From: Cyclobacteriaceae bacterium | Lineage (GTDB): Bacteria > Bacteroidota > Bacteroidia > Cytophagales > Cyclobacteriaceae | Assembly (NCBI GenBank): GCA_015488485.1 | Contig: WFNR01000056.1 | Coordinates: 1 to 46,048 of the forward strand | Length of the DNA stretch: 46,048 bases | Direction of reading: 5' to 3' | Shown: piece after piece, positions 26,320-36,144 of the stretch | Layout: each line of letters opens with the position of its first letter | Position numbering within the stretch: position 1 is the stretch's first letter | Program-made: the position numbers and the translations under genes | The notes under the pieces: model-generated | Database searches by the model: none | What the model saw: the letters and a program-made list of their open reading frames with translations, nothing else | Told to the model about the DNA's origin: nothing

Positions 26320-29300
26320 ATGCTGAGAAAACCCGCTTTTTATTTCATAACAGGCCTGCTGTTGCTTGCTGCCGGCCTGTTGCTCAATAGCTGGAAAGGC
26401 GCCTATTATAACTCCCAGGCCTTCTTTATCCGGATGGTGGAAGAACGCCTGGAAGCGGAGTTGCAGCAATTGGAGCTGGATATGATTCCCGTGCTGGACA
26501 GCGTGGCCACTTCTTCTTTGTTGCGTTTTGGCAAGGTGCCGTTGCTGCACGATTATCCTTATTTTGTCTTTCGTAGTGATAAGTTGCTTATTTGGTCTGA
26601 CTTTCATTTTGTGCCTCTTTATGAGCAAGTTAAGGGAGATTATGTGTTGTCGTTGCTTACTGCCGGCAACAGTTTTTACCTCATTCGCAAGTGGCAATCT
26701 GATAGCCAGACCGAGGTAGTATCTTTAATTCCTCTTTTTATAGACTACCCGCTAAAAAATAAATACCTGGAGCCTACTCCAAATGACCATTTGTTTATGG
26801 GGCATCAGGTGCGGTTTGCCGGTATAGGTGACCCCGGCTATCCGGTACGGGTAAGGGGACAGGTACTTTTTCAAATAGCTGAAGAGCCCGGCTTTGTATT
26901 TGAGCGCTCTCCGTTTAACTGGCTGTTGCTGGGGCTTTATACCCTGGCAGTGATCGCGCTGCTGCTGGCCGGCTGGCTTTTTAGCCGGCAGCAAGTGCAG
27001 CAGGGTGCCCGCTGGTGGCTGCCGGTTTATTTTGGGGCCGCCTGGGTTGTTGTTAAACTCTTGTTGAATTTCGCCCCCGTGCCATCGGTACTGGCCGGTT
27101 GGCAATTATTTGACCCGCGCTACTTTACAGTGTCGTGGTTTGAGCACAACTATGCCGATATGCTGGTCAATACGTTGGCTATCTTTGCCCTGACCTGGGT
27201 TTTCTTTGTTTATTACCGGCATCCGGCAGGGAGCTATAACTACCCGCGCTGGCAAAAGACTGTACTGGGCGTCTTGCTGATCTTTGTGTTGTCTTTAGTA
27301 GTCAATTATCAGTATTTGCAACTACGTACTATCTATTTCAATTCGCAGATTAGTCTGGATATTACCCGCAGCCTGCATTTCGATGCGTTCCGGGTACTCA
27401 CCTTGCTGGTATTTATCTTGTCGGGAGCCACCACGGCTATGCTATTCCACCTGTTGTTCAGGCGCCTTGAGCTTATTGTCACATCTTTGCGCGAGCGCAC
27501 CCTGGTATTATTGGTTGGTTCCCTATTGTTTTTGCTGTTTACTTATTGGGCCAATTTACCGGTTGGCAATCTGTTACCGGTTATGTTTTTACTGGTAGTT
27601 GTGTTGTGGTGGACAGGTATTCACCGCACTTTGCAACAGTTCACCCAGGGTATTACCCTGTATGTGCTGCTATGGCTGGTGATGATCTCCACTACGGCCG
27701 GCTGGAGTATTGTGCAGTTTGAGCAGGCGCGCGAAACCAATCGTATGGTGCGTTTTGCCCAAAACCTGGCAGCTCGTGAAGACTATCTGGCCGAGTTTAT
27801 GATTAACCAGACTATCAAATCCATTCAAGAGGACCCCTCTATCTCATCCCGGCTGGCCAATCCATTTTTGAACAAGGACTTTATAGTAAAGAAAATCCGC
27901 AAAAAGTACATGTCGCGCTATCTTGAGCGCTACAAGGTGTCGGTGTTTCTGTATAACCAGACCGGAGAAGCCATTCCCGGATATGGTACAGCAAGCAATT
28001 ATTTTGCGATCAAAAAGCGCTATGCCCTGCCTGAAAACCGCACCGAATACTCCGATATCTTTTTGTTGAGCCAGGATATCAGGAACCTCACCAGGCACTA
28101 TGTGGCTTTTATAGAAATGCAGCGCTACGGTCGTACCACAGGTTATATTATTCTGGACTTCAGGCAAAACCGCCATACGCCACAACAGGTATATCCCGAG
28201 TTACTGGTTGACCACCGCTTTGCCGAGTATCAGAATAATGAGTTTTCCTATGCTATTTTTGAAGGGCCGTTGCTGGTACAAAGCAGCGGTGATCTTGATT
28301 ATCGTTTTGTGGATTTGCAAAGAGCCTCTACCGCCAATCCCTGGTTTCAGGGTGGTTATAAGCACTATCTGCTGCCTGATCTTGAACACGACCTGATTGT
28401 GGTTAGCGCCCCGGCTTCCTTGTTCTGGCAGACCTTGTCCAATATAACTTTTCTGTTTGCCGTGCTCATGCTGCCGGTCATACTTTTACTAAGTGGCTTG
28501 CTGGTACGCATGTATCTACTCGGACAGTCGTTATCCTATACGCTAAAAATACAGTTGTTCCTCAATCTGGCTTTTTTTATACCACTCATATTAGTTACCG
28601 GTACTACTTTGAGCTTTATTACACGTTCTTTCAGGCAAACCCAAATAGACAATAAGCTGCTGGAGGCCAGACAATTGGCCGGCCAGATAAACAAGGAAAC
28701 CGATGCCTATCTGGTGGACCCTGCCAAGCTGGATTTGCTAGCCGACAAGCTGAAGCAACTGGCAGGTTTCGGGCGTTTTGATGCCTCGGTCTATGGTACG
28801 GACGGGCGTCTGATTACCAGCACGCATCCGGCTATTTTCGATATGGGCTTGCAGTCGGTGTACCTCAACCCGCATGTGATGGTGCACCTGATAGAGAACC
28901 GGGAGGCCCGCACGGTAGAGCAGGAGCATATCGGTAAGCTGCATTATTTTACCAGCTATGCCGTGGTGCGGTCGCCCGGCACGGGTCGTTTGCTGGGGGT
29001 GCTGGCCATGCCTTTCTTCGGGGCTGAAAAAAGTATAGAGGCCAGTCAGCGTGAGGCGCTGGCTATGATTATGAATGTATTTGTGCTGGTCTTTATTATG
29101 GCGCTGCTGCTTACTTTCCAGACCTCCCGCTGGCTCACGGCTCCCTTGTTGTTGATCAAGGAGAAGATGCGTGAGACCTCCTTCACCGGTCGTAACCAGC
29201 CTATTGCCTGGCAATCGGATGATGAGATTGGCGAACTGATAAAGGAGTACAATCGTATGTTGGAGAAATTGGAGGAAAGCCGTGAGGCCCTGGCACGTAC

Positions 29301-29979
29301 CCAAAAAGAGAGCGCCTGGCGTGAAGTGGCTCAGCAGGTAGCCCATGAGGTAAAAAATCCGCTGACACCCATGAAACTGACTTTGCAGAAACTGGAACGG
29401 GCAGTAGCTGATGGCACCAGACCGCAGGCTGAGCTGGTGGCTACCGTAAAAAATCTGCTAGGGCAATTGCAGGTGTTGAGCGATATTGTTACTTCGTTTA
29501 GTGAGTTTGCTAAGATGCCACTACCCCGTAATGAGAAAATGGACCTGGTGGCGGTTATCCGTGAGGTGGAAACGGTCTTTTCGGGTGATGAGAAAATTGA
29601 CTTGCAGTTACAACTACCCGACAGCCCGGTATATATGACGGGCGACAGCAAGCTGATGAATCGCATTATAGCCAATATCCTTATCAATGCCGGCCAGTCG
29701 GCCCGTCCACAACAAGAACGTGTACATGTGACCATTAATCTGGAAGTGAAAGAAGACACACATAAGGTGCTGTTGGCTATCAGCGATGATGGCTCGGGCA
29801 TAGCGGCAGAAGTGCGCGAACGGGTGTTTATACCGCGCTTCAGCACCAAAAAAGAAGGCTCCGGTATCGGCCTGGCCGTAGCCCGCCATGGTGTAGAGCA
29901 GATGGGCGGTACCATTTGGTTTGAGACCAAAGAAGGTACAGGTACTACATTCTACTTGCAGTTCCCGTTATCGGATTAA
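26320..29979 (+). CDS. large NtrY-like sensor histidine kinase
   Basis: 1219-residue membrane sensor kinase. TM1 (about 5-24), an extracytoplasmic part to about 200, a block of seven to eight helices (about 203-470), and a second extracytoplasmic part (about 475-700). Then two helices, a third sensor-like domain (about 785-920), a last helix (about 922-942), HAMP (about 943-995), and the kinase core. The H-box is HEVKNPLTPMKL with His1009, the N-box ANILINAG (Asn1123), the G-boxes DDGSGIA and GSGIGLAVARHGVEQMGG. HEVKNPLTP is the NtrY/AtoS-type H-box. No response regulator gene is adjacent. It ends 3 nt before the outer-membrane protein gene, so the two are probably co-transcribed. Confidence 0.9.
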   Translation: MLRKPAFYFITGLLLLAAGLLLNSWKGAYYNSQAFFIRMVEERLEAELQQLELDMIPVLDSVATSSLLRFGKVPLLHDYPYFVFRSDKLLIWSDFHFVPLYEQVKGDYVLSLLTAGNSFYLIRKWQSDSQTEVVSLIPLFIDYPLKNKYLEPTPNDHLFMGHQVRFAGIGDPGYPVRVRGQVLFQIAEEPGFVFERSPFNWLLLGLYTLAVIALLLAGWLFSRQQVQQGARWWLPVYFGAAWVVVKLLLNFAPVPSVLAGWQLFDPRYFTVSWFEHNYADMLVNTLAIFALTWVFFVYYRHPAGSYNYPRWQKTVLGVLLIFVLSLVVNYQYLQLRTIYFNSQISLDITRSLHFDAFRVLTLLVFILSGATTAMLFHLLFRRLELIVTSLRERTLVLLVGSLLFLLFTYWANLPVGNLLPVMFLLVVVLWWTGIHRTLQQFTQGITLYVLLWLVMISTTAGWSIVQFEQARETNRMVRFAQNLAAREDYLAEFMINQTIKSIQEDPSISSRLANPFLNKDFIVKKIRKKYMSRYLERYKVSVFLYNQTGEAIPGYGTASNYFAIKKRYALPENRTEYSDIFLLSQDIRNLTRHYVAFIEMQRYGRTTGYIILDFRQNRHTPQQVYPELLVDHRFAEYQNNEFSYAIFEGPLLVQSSGDLDYRFVDLQRASTANPWFQGGYKHYLLPDLEHDLIVVSAPASLFWQTLSNITFLFAVLMLPVILLLSGLLVRMYLLGQSLSYTLKIQLFLNLAFFIPLILVTGTTLSFITRSFRQTQIDNKLLEARQLAGQINKETDAYLVDPAKLDLLADKLKQLAGFGRFDASVYGTDGRLITSTHPAIFDMGLQSVYLNPHVMVHLIENREARTVEQEHIGKLHYFTSYAVVRSPGTGRLLGVLAMPFFGAEKSIEASQREALAMIMNVFVLVFIMALLLTFQTSRWLTAPLLLIKEKMRETSFTGRNQPIAWQSDDEIGELIKEYNRMLEKLEESREALARTQKESAWREVAQQVAHEVKNPLTPMKLTLQKLERAVADGTRPQAELVATVKNLLGQLQVLSDIVTSFSEFAKMPLPRNEKMDLVAVIREVETVFSGDEKIDLQLQLPDSPVYMTGDSKLMNRIIANILINAGQSARPQQERVHVTINLEVKEDTHKVLLAISDDGSGIAAEVRERVFIPRFSTKKEGSGIGLAVARHGVEQMGGTIWFETKEGTGTTFYLQFPLSD

Positions 29980-29982
29980 GAA

Positions 29983-32900
29983 ATGAGTGGCAGGTTGACC
30001 ATATTGTTTCTGCTGGCTGCCGGGACGCTTGCCCGGGGCCAAATAACGGACAACCGCAGGTGCCTGGATGTGCTGCCCGGCCGCCCTTTTACCGACAGCC
30101 TGACCATTGTGCCGCACAGCTTGCAACTGGCCGATACGCTGAACAGCGGGGCACGAATCCTGTCGGGGAATAAACCCAACACCTATGTGGTGCAGGCGCC
30201 TGATAATCAGCATACAGTACGGGTATGCTACCGGGTACTGCCTGCGGTATTGCACCGCACTTACCGGATGGCCGGAGCCGGTCTTTACGATTCTACCCGG
30301 CAGCAACAGACGAACAAGCAACAAGGGCAGCAACCTTTGCTGAGCAGGCGGGAGGAGTTGTTTGATCTGGGTGGTTTGAACCAGGGCGGCAGCATCAGCC
30401 GGGGTATCAGTGTGGGTTCCAACCAGGATCTGTTCGTCAATTCTTCCTTAAATCTGAACCTGGACGGCCGAATCAGCGACAACCTGTTTATCCGGGCCAA
30501 TATCACCGATCAGACATTGCCTTATCAGCCCGAAGGCAATACTCAGCAGTTACAGGATTTCGACAACGTTTATATCGAACTCTACAATGATAAATTTTCG
30601 CTGGCCGGTGGTGATATTGTCCTGCAGAATCACCCGGACAGCTATTTTTTGCGCTATCGTAAAAACGTCCAGGGTGGGCGGGTGCGTGTGAGCAGCGGGC
30701 AGAGAGCCACATCGCTGGCCTTGTCGGCAGCCAAAGGGCAGTTTGTTTCGGTATGGGTGCCGGTGCAGGAAGGTGTTTACGGGCCTTACAAGATACCACC
30801 CCCACCGGCCGGGCAGTCTTTTGTTATCATTATTGCCAATTCGGAAAAGGTGTTTCTGGATGGCCGCCAGCTAACGCGTGGTTATAACTACGACTATACT
30901 ATTGACTACAACCAGGGCGAGATTACCTTTACGAGCAATGTAGTCATTACCAACTACTCGCGCATTAAGATAGACTACGAGTATGCAGTGCGCAGCTTCG
31001 CCCGCTCGTCTCTGGCACTCAGCCACCGGCAGCAGCTAGGCAAGGCAGCGCTTACCTTTAATTATTACCGAGAGGCCGACAATCCCGATCGGCCTTTGTT
31101 TACCGAACTGTCGCCTGCCGACCGTGAAGTGCTGGCGGCTGTGGGCAACAATATCACTGAGGCGGTAGCGCCCAGCGCCAGGCCGGTGCCCTACAATACC
31201 GAACAGATACTCTACTACCTGGCTGATACGTTGGATGTCGCCAACCAACCGGTGCGGGTATATCGTTATGCTACGCAACCCTACGATACTGTGTATCAGG
31301 TGAGCTTCTCGGAGGTGCCGGCCGGGCAGGGTGATTACCGGATTAAGGAGTACCTGGCCAACGGCCGGGTGTATGAATGGGTAGGAGCCGGGAATGGCAA
31401 CTTTGTAGCGTGGCGGCAGTTGCCGGTAGCCAACAAGCGCGAGATGGTGGACATGGGCATTAGCCTGCCTGTGGGTCGCTATGCTACGGTATATACCGAA
31501 GGGGCCTTCTCCAATAGCGATCGTAACCTGTTTTCACCGCTGGACAATGAGCGTAACCGGAGCTTTGCTTTGAAAGGTGGCTTTCGAGTGCAAAAGAAAC
31601 CGGTCGCCTTGTTGCCCGGCTATAAGCTGGAGTCTGAGGCCGGTATTGAGTATCTGGATGCAAATTTCAGCCCCATTGACCGTTTTCGCAGGGTGGAATT
31701 CGAACGCGACTGGGGCTTTGTGCCGGTAGACTCGCTGCCGGTGTCTGATATGCTGCTGAGGGCCTCTTTCGGGTTGCAGCGCGATGCAGCCAATCTGTTG
31801 CGATACCGCCTTACTTACCGGGGCAGGGAAGAGCGCCTGCAGGGCTGGCAAAACAGCCTGGAACTGAACAAAACACTTGGCAAGCTACAGGTGAACAGCC
31901 GGGCCTTCTTTACCGACAGCAAGGTGGACGGCCGCCTGACTACCTGGCGTAAGCTGTTTGCCGAAGCTTTTCTGCAAGGTGGTATCCAGCCGGGCTATCG
32001 CTATATACTCGAGCATAATCTGGTAAAAACCGGAAGCGATTCTATTCTTTATACGGCCAACTATTTTGCTACTCATCAGGTATTTGTGCGCAACGATCCG
32101 GCTGCTCCGACCAAGTTTGAGCTCAGCTACAGCAACCGCGAGGACCAGGCACCGGTAGCAGGGGAGCTGCAACAGGCGGCTCGTTCGGACAACCTGCGTG
32201 CTACACTTAACACCCTGATTAAACAAAACCATCAGGTGCATTTGGTCTTTAACTACCGGCAGTTTGACCGTCTGCTGCCCGGCCGGGAGGAGGTGGAGAG
32301 CATCACCGGCCGGCTCGACTGGCAAGGTGATATGATAAAACGGGTGCTGCGTAGTGAGCTTACCTATGCGGTGGCCAATGCCCGTGTGCCTAAGCGTGAG
32401 TATGTATTTGTGGAGGTGCCCACCGGCCAGGGTACCCATACCTGGCGCGATGATAATATGGATGGGGTGAAAGACCTGGACGAGTTTTATGAGGCGGTGT
32501 ATTTTGATGAGCGTAATTATATTAAAGTTTATGTCAATACTACCGAGTTTATTGATGCCTATGAAAACCGCTTTAACTACCGCCTGACCTATCGCCCTCC
32601 GGTGGTCTGGCGGCAAAAAGGTGGTGTGCTGGGGCTGCTGGGCCGGGTGTCTAACGTTACTTCCTGGACCTCCGACTACCGTACCACCGAAAACAGCCTG
32701 CCGGCTCGTCTGGTGCCCTTTTTGGGGAGTATTGACGAAGCACAGGTGCTATCGCTGCGTGAGGCATTGCGTACTACCTTTTTTATCAACAAAAGCCATC
32801 CGAAATTCGGGCTGGTGGCCAGCTATGCCCTTTTTCGTAAGAAATACCTGTACACCAATGGCTTCGAAGGCCGTGATGACCGTGAGTATAACCTGACCCT

Positions 32901-33405
32901 GCGCTGGAACCTGACACGGCAGTACAATCTGAAAATAAAGTCGTTGTCGGCCTGGCGCAACAACATCTCCGACTACCTGGCCGGGCGTAACTACAGGGTC
33001 AGAGAGCTTAAGGCGGGGCCGGCTTTTTCGTATCAACCAAGACCTACCTTCCGGCTGACGGGCAGCTATCAGGTTACTTTAAAAAACAGCCACAGCAACA
33101 GCGAGCTACCGGCAGCGGCTACCATCAACGAGGTGCTGGCTGAGGTGAAGATGGGCCGTGCCGCTCGCTTTCAGTTTAATGCCATGTTTAAGTACATGCT
33201 GATTAATTACGATGGTAATGAATTGTCACCGGTGGGCTATGAGATGTTGCAGGGGCTGCGGCCGGGCAACAACCTGCTTTGGACGGCCGGCTGGCAGCAT
33301 AGCCTGCTTAACGGCTTGCAGATTACCTTTTACTATGAGGGTCGCAAGCCCGATGGCCGGCCGGTGATACATAGCGGCCGGGCCGGGGTAAGGGCGTTGT
33401 TTTAG
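29983..33405 (+). CDS. large predicted outer-membrane beta-barrel protein
   Basis: 1140 residues, function not recognised. A signal peptide ends near LARGQ (residue 20). After a Gln-rich linker (about 108-118), GGLNQGGSISRGISVGSNQD begins a region of alternating hydrophobic/polar strands (LFVNSSLNLNLDGRISDNLF, NVYIELYNDKFSLAGGDIVL) that runs nearly to the end, as in outer-membrane barrels. Residues about 255-330 (VFLDGRQLTRGYNYDYTIDY) resemble a repeated segment of SprA-like Bacteroidota surface proteins. The C-terminus ends in Phe, as barrels often do. It is 3 nt from the kinase gene, so a sensing-envelope link is possible. An exported role is well supported; the exact family is not. Confidence 0.6.
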   Translation: MSGRLTILFLLAAGTLARGQITDNRRCLDVLPGRPFTDSLTIVPHSLQLADTLNSGARILSGNKPNTYVVQAPDNQHTVRVCYRVLPAVLHRTYRMAGAGLYDSTRQQQTNKQQGQQPLLSRREELFDLGGLNQGGSISRGISVGSNQDLFVNSSLNLNLDGRISDNLFIRANITDQTLPYQPEGNTQQLQDFDNVYIELYNDKFSLAGGDIVLQNHPDSYFLRYRKNVQGGRVRVSSGQRATSLALSAAKGQFVSVWVPVQEGVYGPYKIPPPPAGQSFVIIIANSEKVFLDGRQLTRGYNYDYTIDYNQGEITFTSNVVITNYSRIKIDYEYAVRSFARSSLALSHRQQLGKAALTFNYYREADNPDRPLFTELSPADREVLAAVGNNITEAVAPSARPVPYNTEQILYYLADTLDVANQPVRVYRYATQPYDTVYQVSFSEVPAGQGDYRIKEYLANGRVYEWVGAGNGNFVAWRQLPVANKREMVDMGISLPVGRYATVYTEGAFSNSDRNLFSPLDNERNRSFALKGGFRVQKKPVALLPGYKLESEAGIEYLDANFSPIDRFRRVEFERDWGFVPVDSLPVSDMLLRASFGLQRDAANLLRYRLTYRGREERLQGWQNSLELNKTLGKLQVNSRAFFTDSKVDGRLTTWRKLFAEAFLQGGIQPGYRYILEHNLVKTGSDSILYTANYFATHQVFVRNDPAAPTKFELSYSNREDQAPVAGELQQAARSDNLRATLNTLIKQNHQVHLVFNYRQFDRLLPGREEVESITGRLDWQGDMIKRVLRSELTYAVANARVPKREYVFVEVPTGQGTHTWRDDNMDGVKDLDEFYEAVYFDERNYIKVYVNTTEFIDAYENRFNYRLTYRPPVVWRQKGGVLGLLGRVSNVTSWTSDYRTTENSLPARLVPFLGSIDEAQVLSLREALRTTFFINKSHPKFGLVASYALFRKKYLYTNGFEGRDDREYNLTLRWNLTRQYNLKIKSLSAWRNNISDYLAGRNYRVRELKAGPAFSYQPRPTFRLTGSYQVTLKNSHSNSELPAAATINEVLAEVKMGRAARFQFNAMFKYMLINYDGNELSPVGYEMLQGLRPGNNLLWTAGWQHSLLNGLQITFYYEGRKPDGRPVIHSGRAGVRALF

Positions 33406-33488
33406 TTCAAAATTGTCAATACTTAACAGCGAAAGGCGTAAAGCGGAGAAGTGGGAATGTGATTTTTGGCTCGTAGGTCGTAGCTCTT

Positions 33489-33512
33489 AGCCTGCCTTAC
33501 CGCAGGTAGGCT
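33489..33512. repeat. short hairpin repeat, distant family member
   Basis: AGCCTGCC, loop TTACCGCA, GGTAGGCT: eight-base arms with one mismatch around an 8-nt loop that shares CCGCA with the loops near 38-1009. It lies 84 nt after the outer-membrane protein gene. Confidence 0.5.
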
Positions 33513-33963
33513 GATAGCGGGCTGGGTCTCCCCTTTAGGGGAACGAGGAGGCGCGGGGGTGACGGATGTCTGAGGTCAGATGACAGAGGTCAGATGACTG
33601 ATGTAGGACAAAATCTAATATCTTCAATCTTCAATCTGCAGTCTGCAAACTTAACCGCCAAGGGCGCAAAGAAGCACGCAGAGGACGCAAAGTGGGTATG
33701 CAGAGATGCGGAAATGCGGGAAAGCGGATTTTAGCCGGAAGCCCCCTGCATGGCAGGCTGGTGGATAAAAGCATTGTTCCCCGGAGTCGTTCCTGCCTGC
33801 TAGCACGCAGCCAAAAACCAAAGCGAGTAAGCCACGGATTTATTCCGCCCGCCTGAACGGAACGGGCAGGGGGTCTGCAAATAGTTGGTATTGGGACATC
33901 AAAGAGACCCCGGCCTGCCTTTGCAAACAGGAACAAGTCCGGGGATTGCGGGTTTTACAGTTG

Positions 33964-34183
33964 GCTTCGAGAGCCTCAGCCAACTACTTCGAGAGCCTGC
34001 CTTCGAGAGCCTGGCTTCGAGAGCCTCAGCCAGAACAGGCAGATGCCTTCGAGAACCTGGCTTCGAGAGCCTCAGCCAGAACAGGCAGATGCCTTCGAGA
34101 GCCTGGCTTCGAGAGCCTCAGCCAGAACAGGCAGATGGCTTCGAGAGCCTGGCTTCGAGAACCTCAGCCAGAACAGGCAGTAC
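33964..34183. repeat. 46-bp tandem repeat (minisatellite)
   Basis: Unit: CTTCGAGAGCCTGG, then CTTCGAGAGCCTCAGCC, then AGAACAGGCAGATGC. Near-identical copies lie at 34001-34046, 34047-34092 and 34093-34138, with a partial copy from 34139 and a degenerate lead-in from 33964. Each unit contains two CTTCGAGAGCCT subunits. Forty-six is not a multiple of three, so each copy shifts frame and the array is not protein-coding. Confidence 0.85.
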
Positions 34184-34279
34184 AGGCAGAAGGCAGTTCA
34201 GCGAACTCAACCAGTACAGCCGAATCAGCCAACTACAAATCTCAAATCATTGAGATTCCATCTTAACGGCAAAAGGGAT

Positions 34280-35035
34280 TTAGCCCATCTGCTCTTTCAG
34301 CACCTTCATCAGGTGGTTGGCAAACACAAAGTCGTTGAAAGCCTTTTCTTTGGCATCGAGTACCTCCTCTTTGGCACCATCCCACACCTTGTGGCCCTCG
34401 TACATAAACATGATATAATCGCCTATTTGCATAACCGAGTTCATGTCGTGGCTTACTACTACGGTGGTGGTGTTGTATTCTTCAGTTAGCTCTTTAATCA
34501 GATTGTCGATCAGGATGGAGGTTTGCGGGTCGAGGCCGGAGTTGGGCTCATCACAAAACAGGTACTTGGAGTTGTTGACCAGCGCCCGGGCAATGCCCAC
34601 GCGTTTTTTCATGCCACCACTTAGCTCGGAGGGCATCAAGTGGTTGACATTCTCAAGACCTACGCGCGACAATACATGGTTTACCCGGTCCTGTTTTTCA
34701 TCCATCGGCATGTGGGTGAGTACATCGAGCGGGAAACGCACGTTTTCTTCTACCGTTTTGGAGTCAAACAGGGCGGCTCCCTGAAACAACATGCCTATTT
34801 CGCGTCTGATCTCAATCTGCTCATTGCGGTTGGCCCTGATAAAGTCGCGGTCATCGTAGAGTACGCTGCCTTCGTCAGGTATTTCGAGTCCTACAATGCA
34901 TTTCAGTAGTACGCTCTTGCCGGTACCGCTGGCACCAATGATCATATTTACCTGGCCGGGCTTGAATACTGCCGAGATGCCCTTAAGCACTTCTTTATCG
35001 CCAAATCGTTTCGTTATGTTATCGATCTTAATCAT
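34280..35035 (-). CDS. MlaF-type ABC transporter ATP-binding protein
   Basis: 251-residue ATPase of the MlaF/Ttg2A phospholipid-transport family. Walker A GASGTGKS (34-41), signature LSGGMKKR (138-145), Walker B YLFCDEP (158-164), H-loop His196 (VVVSHDM). The GGMKKRVGIARAL signature and EPNSGLDP D-loop are typical of the MCE-associated ATPases rather than generic importers. It starts 4 nt after the permease gene, forming a two-gene operon. It would energise lipid movement between inner and outer membranes. No MlaD/MCE-domain gene is adjacent. Confidence 0.9.
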   Translation of the reverse strand: MIKIDNITKRFGDKEVLKGISAVFKPGQVNMIIGASGTGKSVLLKCIVGLEIPDEGSVLYDDRDFIRANRNEQIEIRREIGMLFQGAALFDSKTVEENVRFPLDVLTHMPMDEKQDRVNHVLSRVGLENVNHLMPSELSGGMKKRVGIARALVNNSKYLFCDEPNSGLDPQTSILIDNLIKELTEEYNTTTVVVSHDMNSVMQIGDYIMFMYEGHKVWDGAKEEVLDAKEKAFNDFVFANHLMKVLKEQMG

Positions 35036-35039
35036 AAAC

Positions 35040-35789
35040 TTATACGGCTGCTAAAAATTCGGCCAGCAACTGCGCCAGCAGGTAATCGGCTGCCAGGATG
35101 GCGATAACGCTGTTGGTAACCGCACTGGTACTGGCCTTGCCCACCTCCAGGGCCCCTCCGGTGGTGAAGTATCCCATAAAAGACGAAATAGTAGAGATGA
35201 TAAAGGCAAAGACAAAGGCCTTGATCATGGCAAAGGTAATCATGAACTCATTGAGCTGGTACTGGATGCCGTAGGTGTAGTCCTGCGGGGTGATAACGCC
35301 CGTAAAACGGGCCGCCACATAGCCGCCCAGCAGGCTAAGAAAAGCCGAGTACACCACCAGCAGCGGGTAGGTAAATAAGGTGGCCAGCAGCTTGGGTAGC
35401 ACGAGGTAGGAGGCCGAGTTGATGCCCATCACCTCCAGGGCGTCAATCTGCTCGGTAATGCGCATGGTGCCCAGCTCACCGGCAATATTGGAGCCCACCT
35501 TGCCGGCAAAGATGATACCGATGATGGTAGGCGCCAGTTCCAGCAGCACCATATCGCGCACCACCAGGGCCACCACGTAGTCGGGGATAAGCGGGCTCAC
35601 CAGGTTGTAGGCCGTTTGGATGGTGGTAACTGCCCCCATAAAAACGGATACGATGCTTATCAACAAAACCGAGTCGGTGCCGATCTTGACACTCTCGTCA
35701 ATAAACAACTGCACATAGGTCCTGAACGACTCCCGGTTGGTAAACAGGGTGCCCAGAAAAATAAAATATTTGCCTACTTGTTTGATCAA
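35040..35789 (-). CDS. MlaE-type ABC transporter permease
   Basis: 249-residue integral membrane protein with five to six helices, of the MlaE/Ttg2B family. RDMVLLELAPTIIGIIFAGK and GSNIAGELGTMRITEQIDAL are the conserved MlaE signatures (about residues 78-115), followed by DALEVMGINSASYLVLPKLL. The start is TTG at 35789, encoding the usual short amphipathic N-terminus (IKQVGKYFIFLGTLF). It is the first gene of the permease-ATPase pair. The upstream region shows no clear minus-strand promoter. Confidence 0.9.
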   Translation of the reverse strand: MIKQVGKYFIFLGTLFTNRESFRTYVQLFIDESVKIGTDSVLLISIVSVFMGAVTTIQTAYNLVSPLIPDYVVALVVRDMVLLELAPTIIGIIFAGKVGSNIAGELGTMRITEQIDALEVMGINSASYLVLPKLLATLFTYPLLVVYSAFLSLLGGYVAARFTGVITPQDYTYGIQYQLNEFMITFAMIKAFVFAFIISTISSFMGYFTTGGALEVGKASTSAVTNSVIAILAADYLLAQLLAEFLAAV

Positions 35790-35885
35790 GTTTCTTTCAG
35801 GTTTAATCTTCAGCCAAGATAGGCCAAATCGTAAAGTTAACCCGAAAAATTAAACTGAATTTTCTGCCTTTCATGCTCAAGAATA

Positions 35886-35973
35886 CCAAAATTTATGTAT
35901 CTGGAGATTTTTTATAGTCTATGAAAAGACAACAGGTGTTACAATGCGCAAAAATAAGGGACATAAATTTTGG
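35886..35973. repeat. inverted repeat pair, 13 bp arms, 62 bp apart
   Basis: CCAAAATTTATGT (35886-35898) and ACATAAATTTTGG (35961-35973) are perfect reverse complements; flanking GAATA/CATTTTC extends the match imperfectly outward. It could be the end pair of a small MITE or a pair of regulator half sites. Confidence 0.5.
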
Positions 35974-36144
35974 CATTTTCAGGATTAACCGGGTCATGTG
36001 GACACTCCTTGCGAGTTTGTTATGAATAAAAATAGGGTTAACAAACAAAGCGGCTAAAAGTTACTTTTTGCCTTGGACCGGCACTAATAGATAAAGGGCG
36101 GCAGTAAATTTTGTTGGCGCTGCCGGTATTTTCGTCTTTTCTTA

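Larger units (their letters stand above)
33406..34279. other. non-coding repeat field
   Basis: About 870 nt between two convergent genes with no convincing gene. In order: CAAAATTGTCAAT (33408-33420), identical to the stem at 7079; the hairpin at 33489; a two-copy tandem of GAGGTCAGATGACA near 33574-33600; a run of CGCAAAG-like words (about 33655-33700); GC-rich sequence with CGGGCAGG words; and a 46-bp minisatellite. Open frames across it overlap in several phases and have no plausible start or composition. Confidence 0.6.

Noticed and set aside
33964..34183. The tandem repeat as a CRISPR-like array
   Set aside because: Copies are contiguous with no unique spacers between them, so it is a minisatellite.
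33885..34489. Three overlapping frames rich in Arg, Ser, Ala and Gln across the minisatellite
   Set aside because: The 46-bp unit is not a multiple of three, so the same peptides appear in different frames; this is repeat translation, not a gene.
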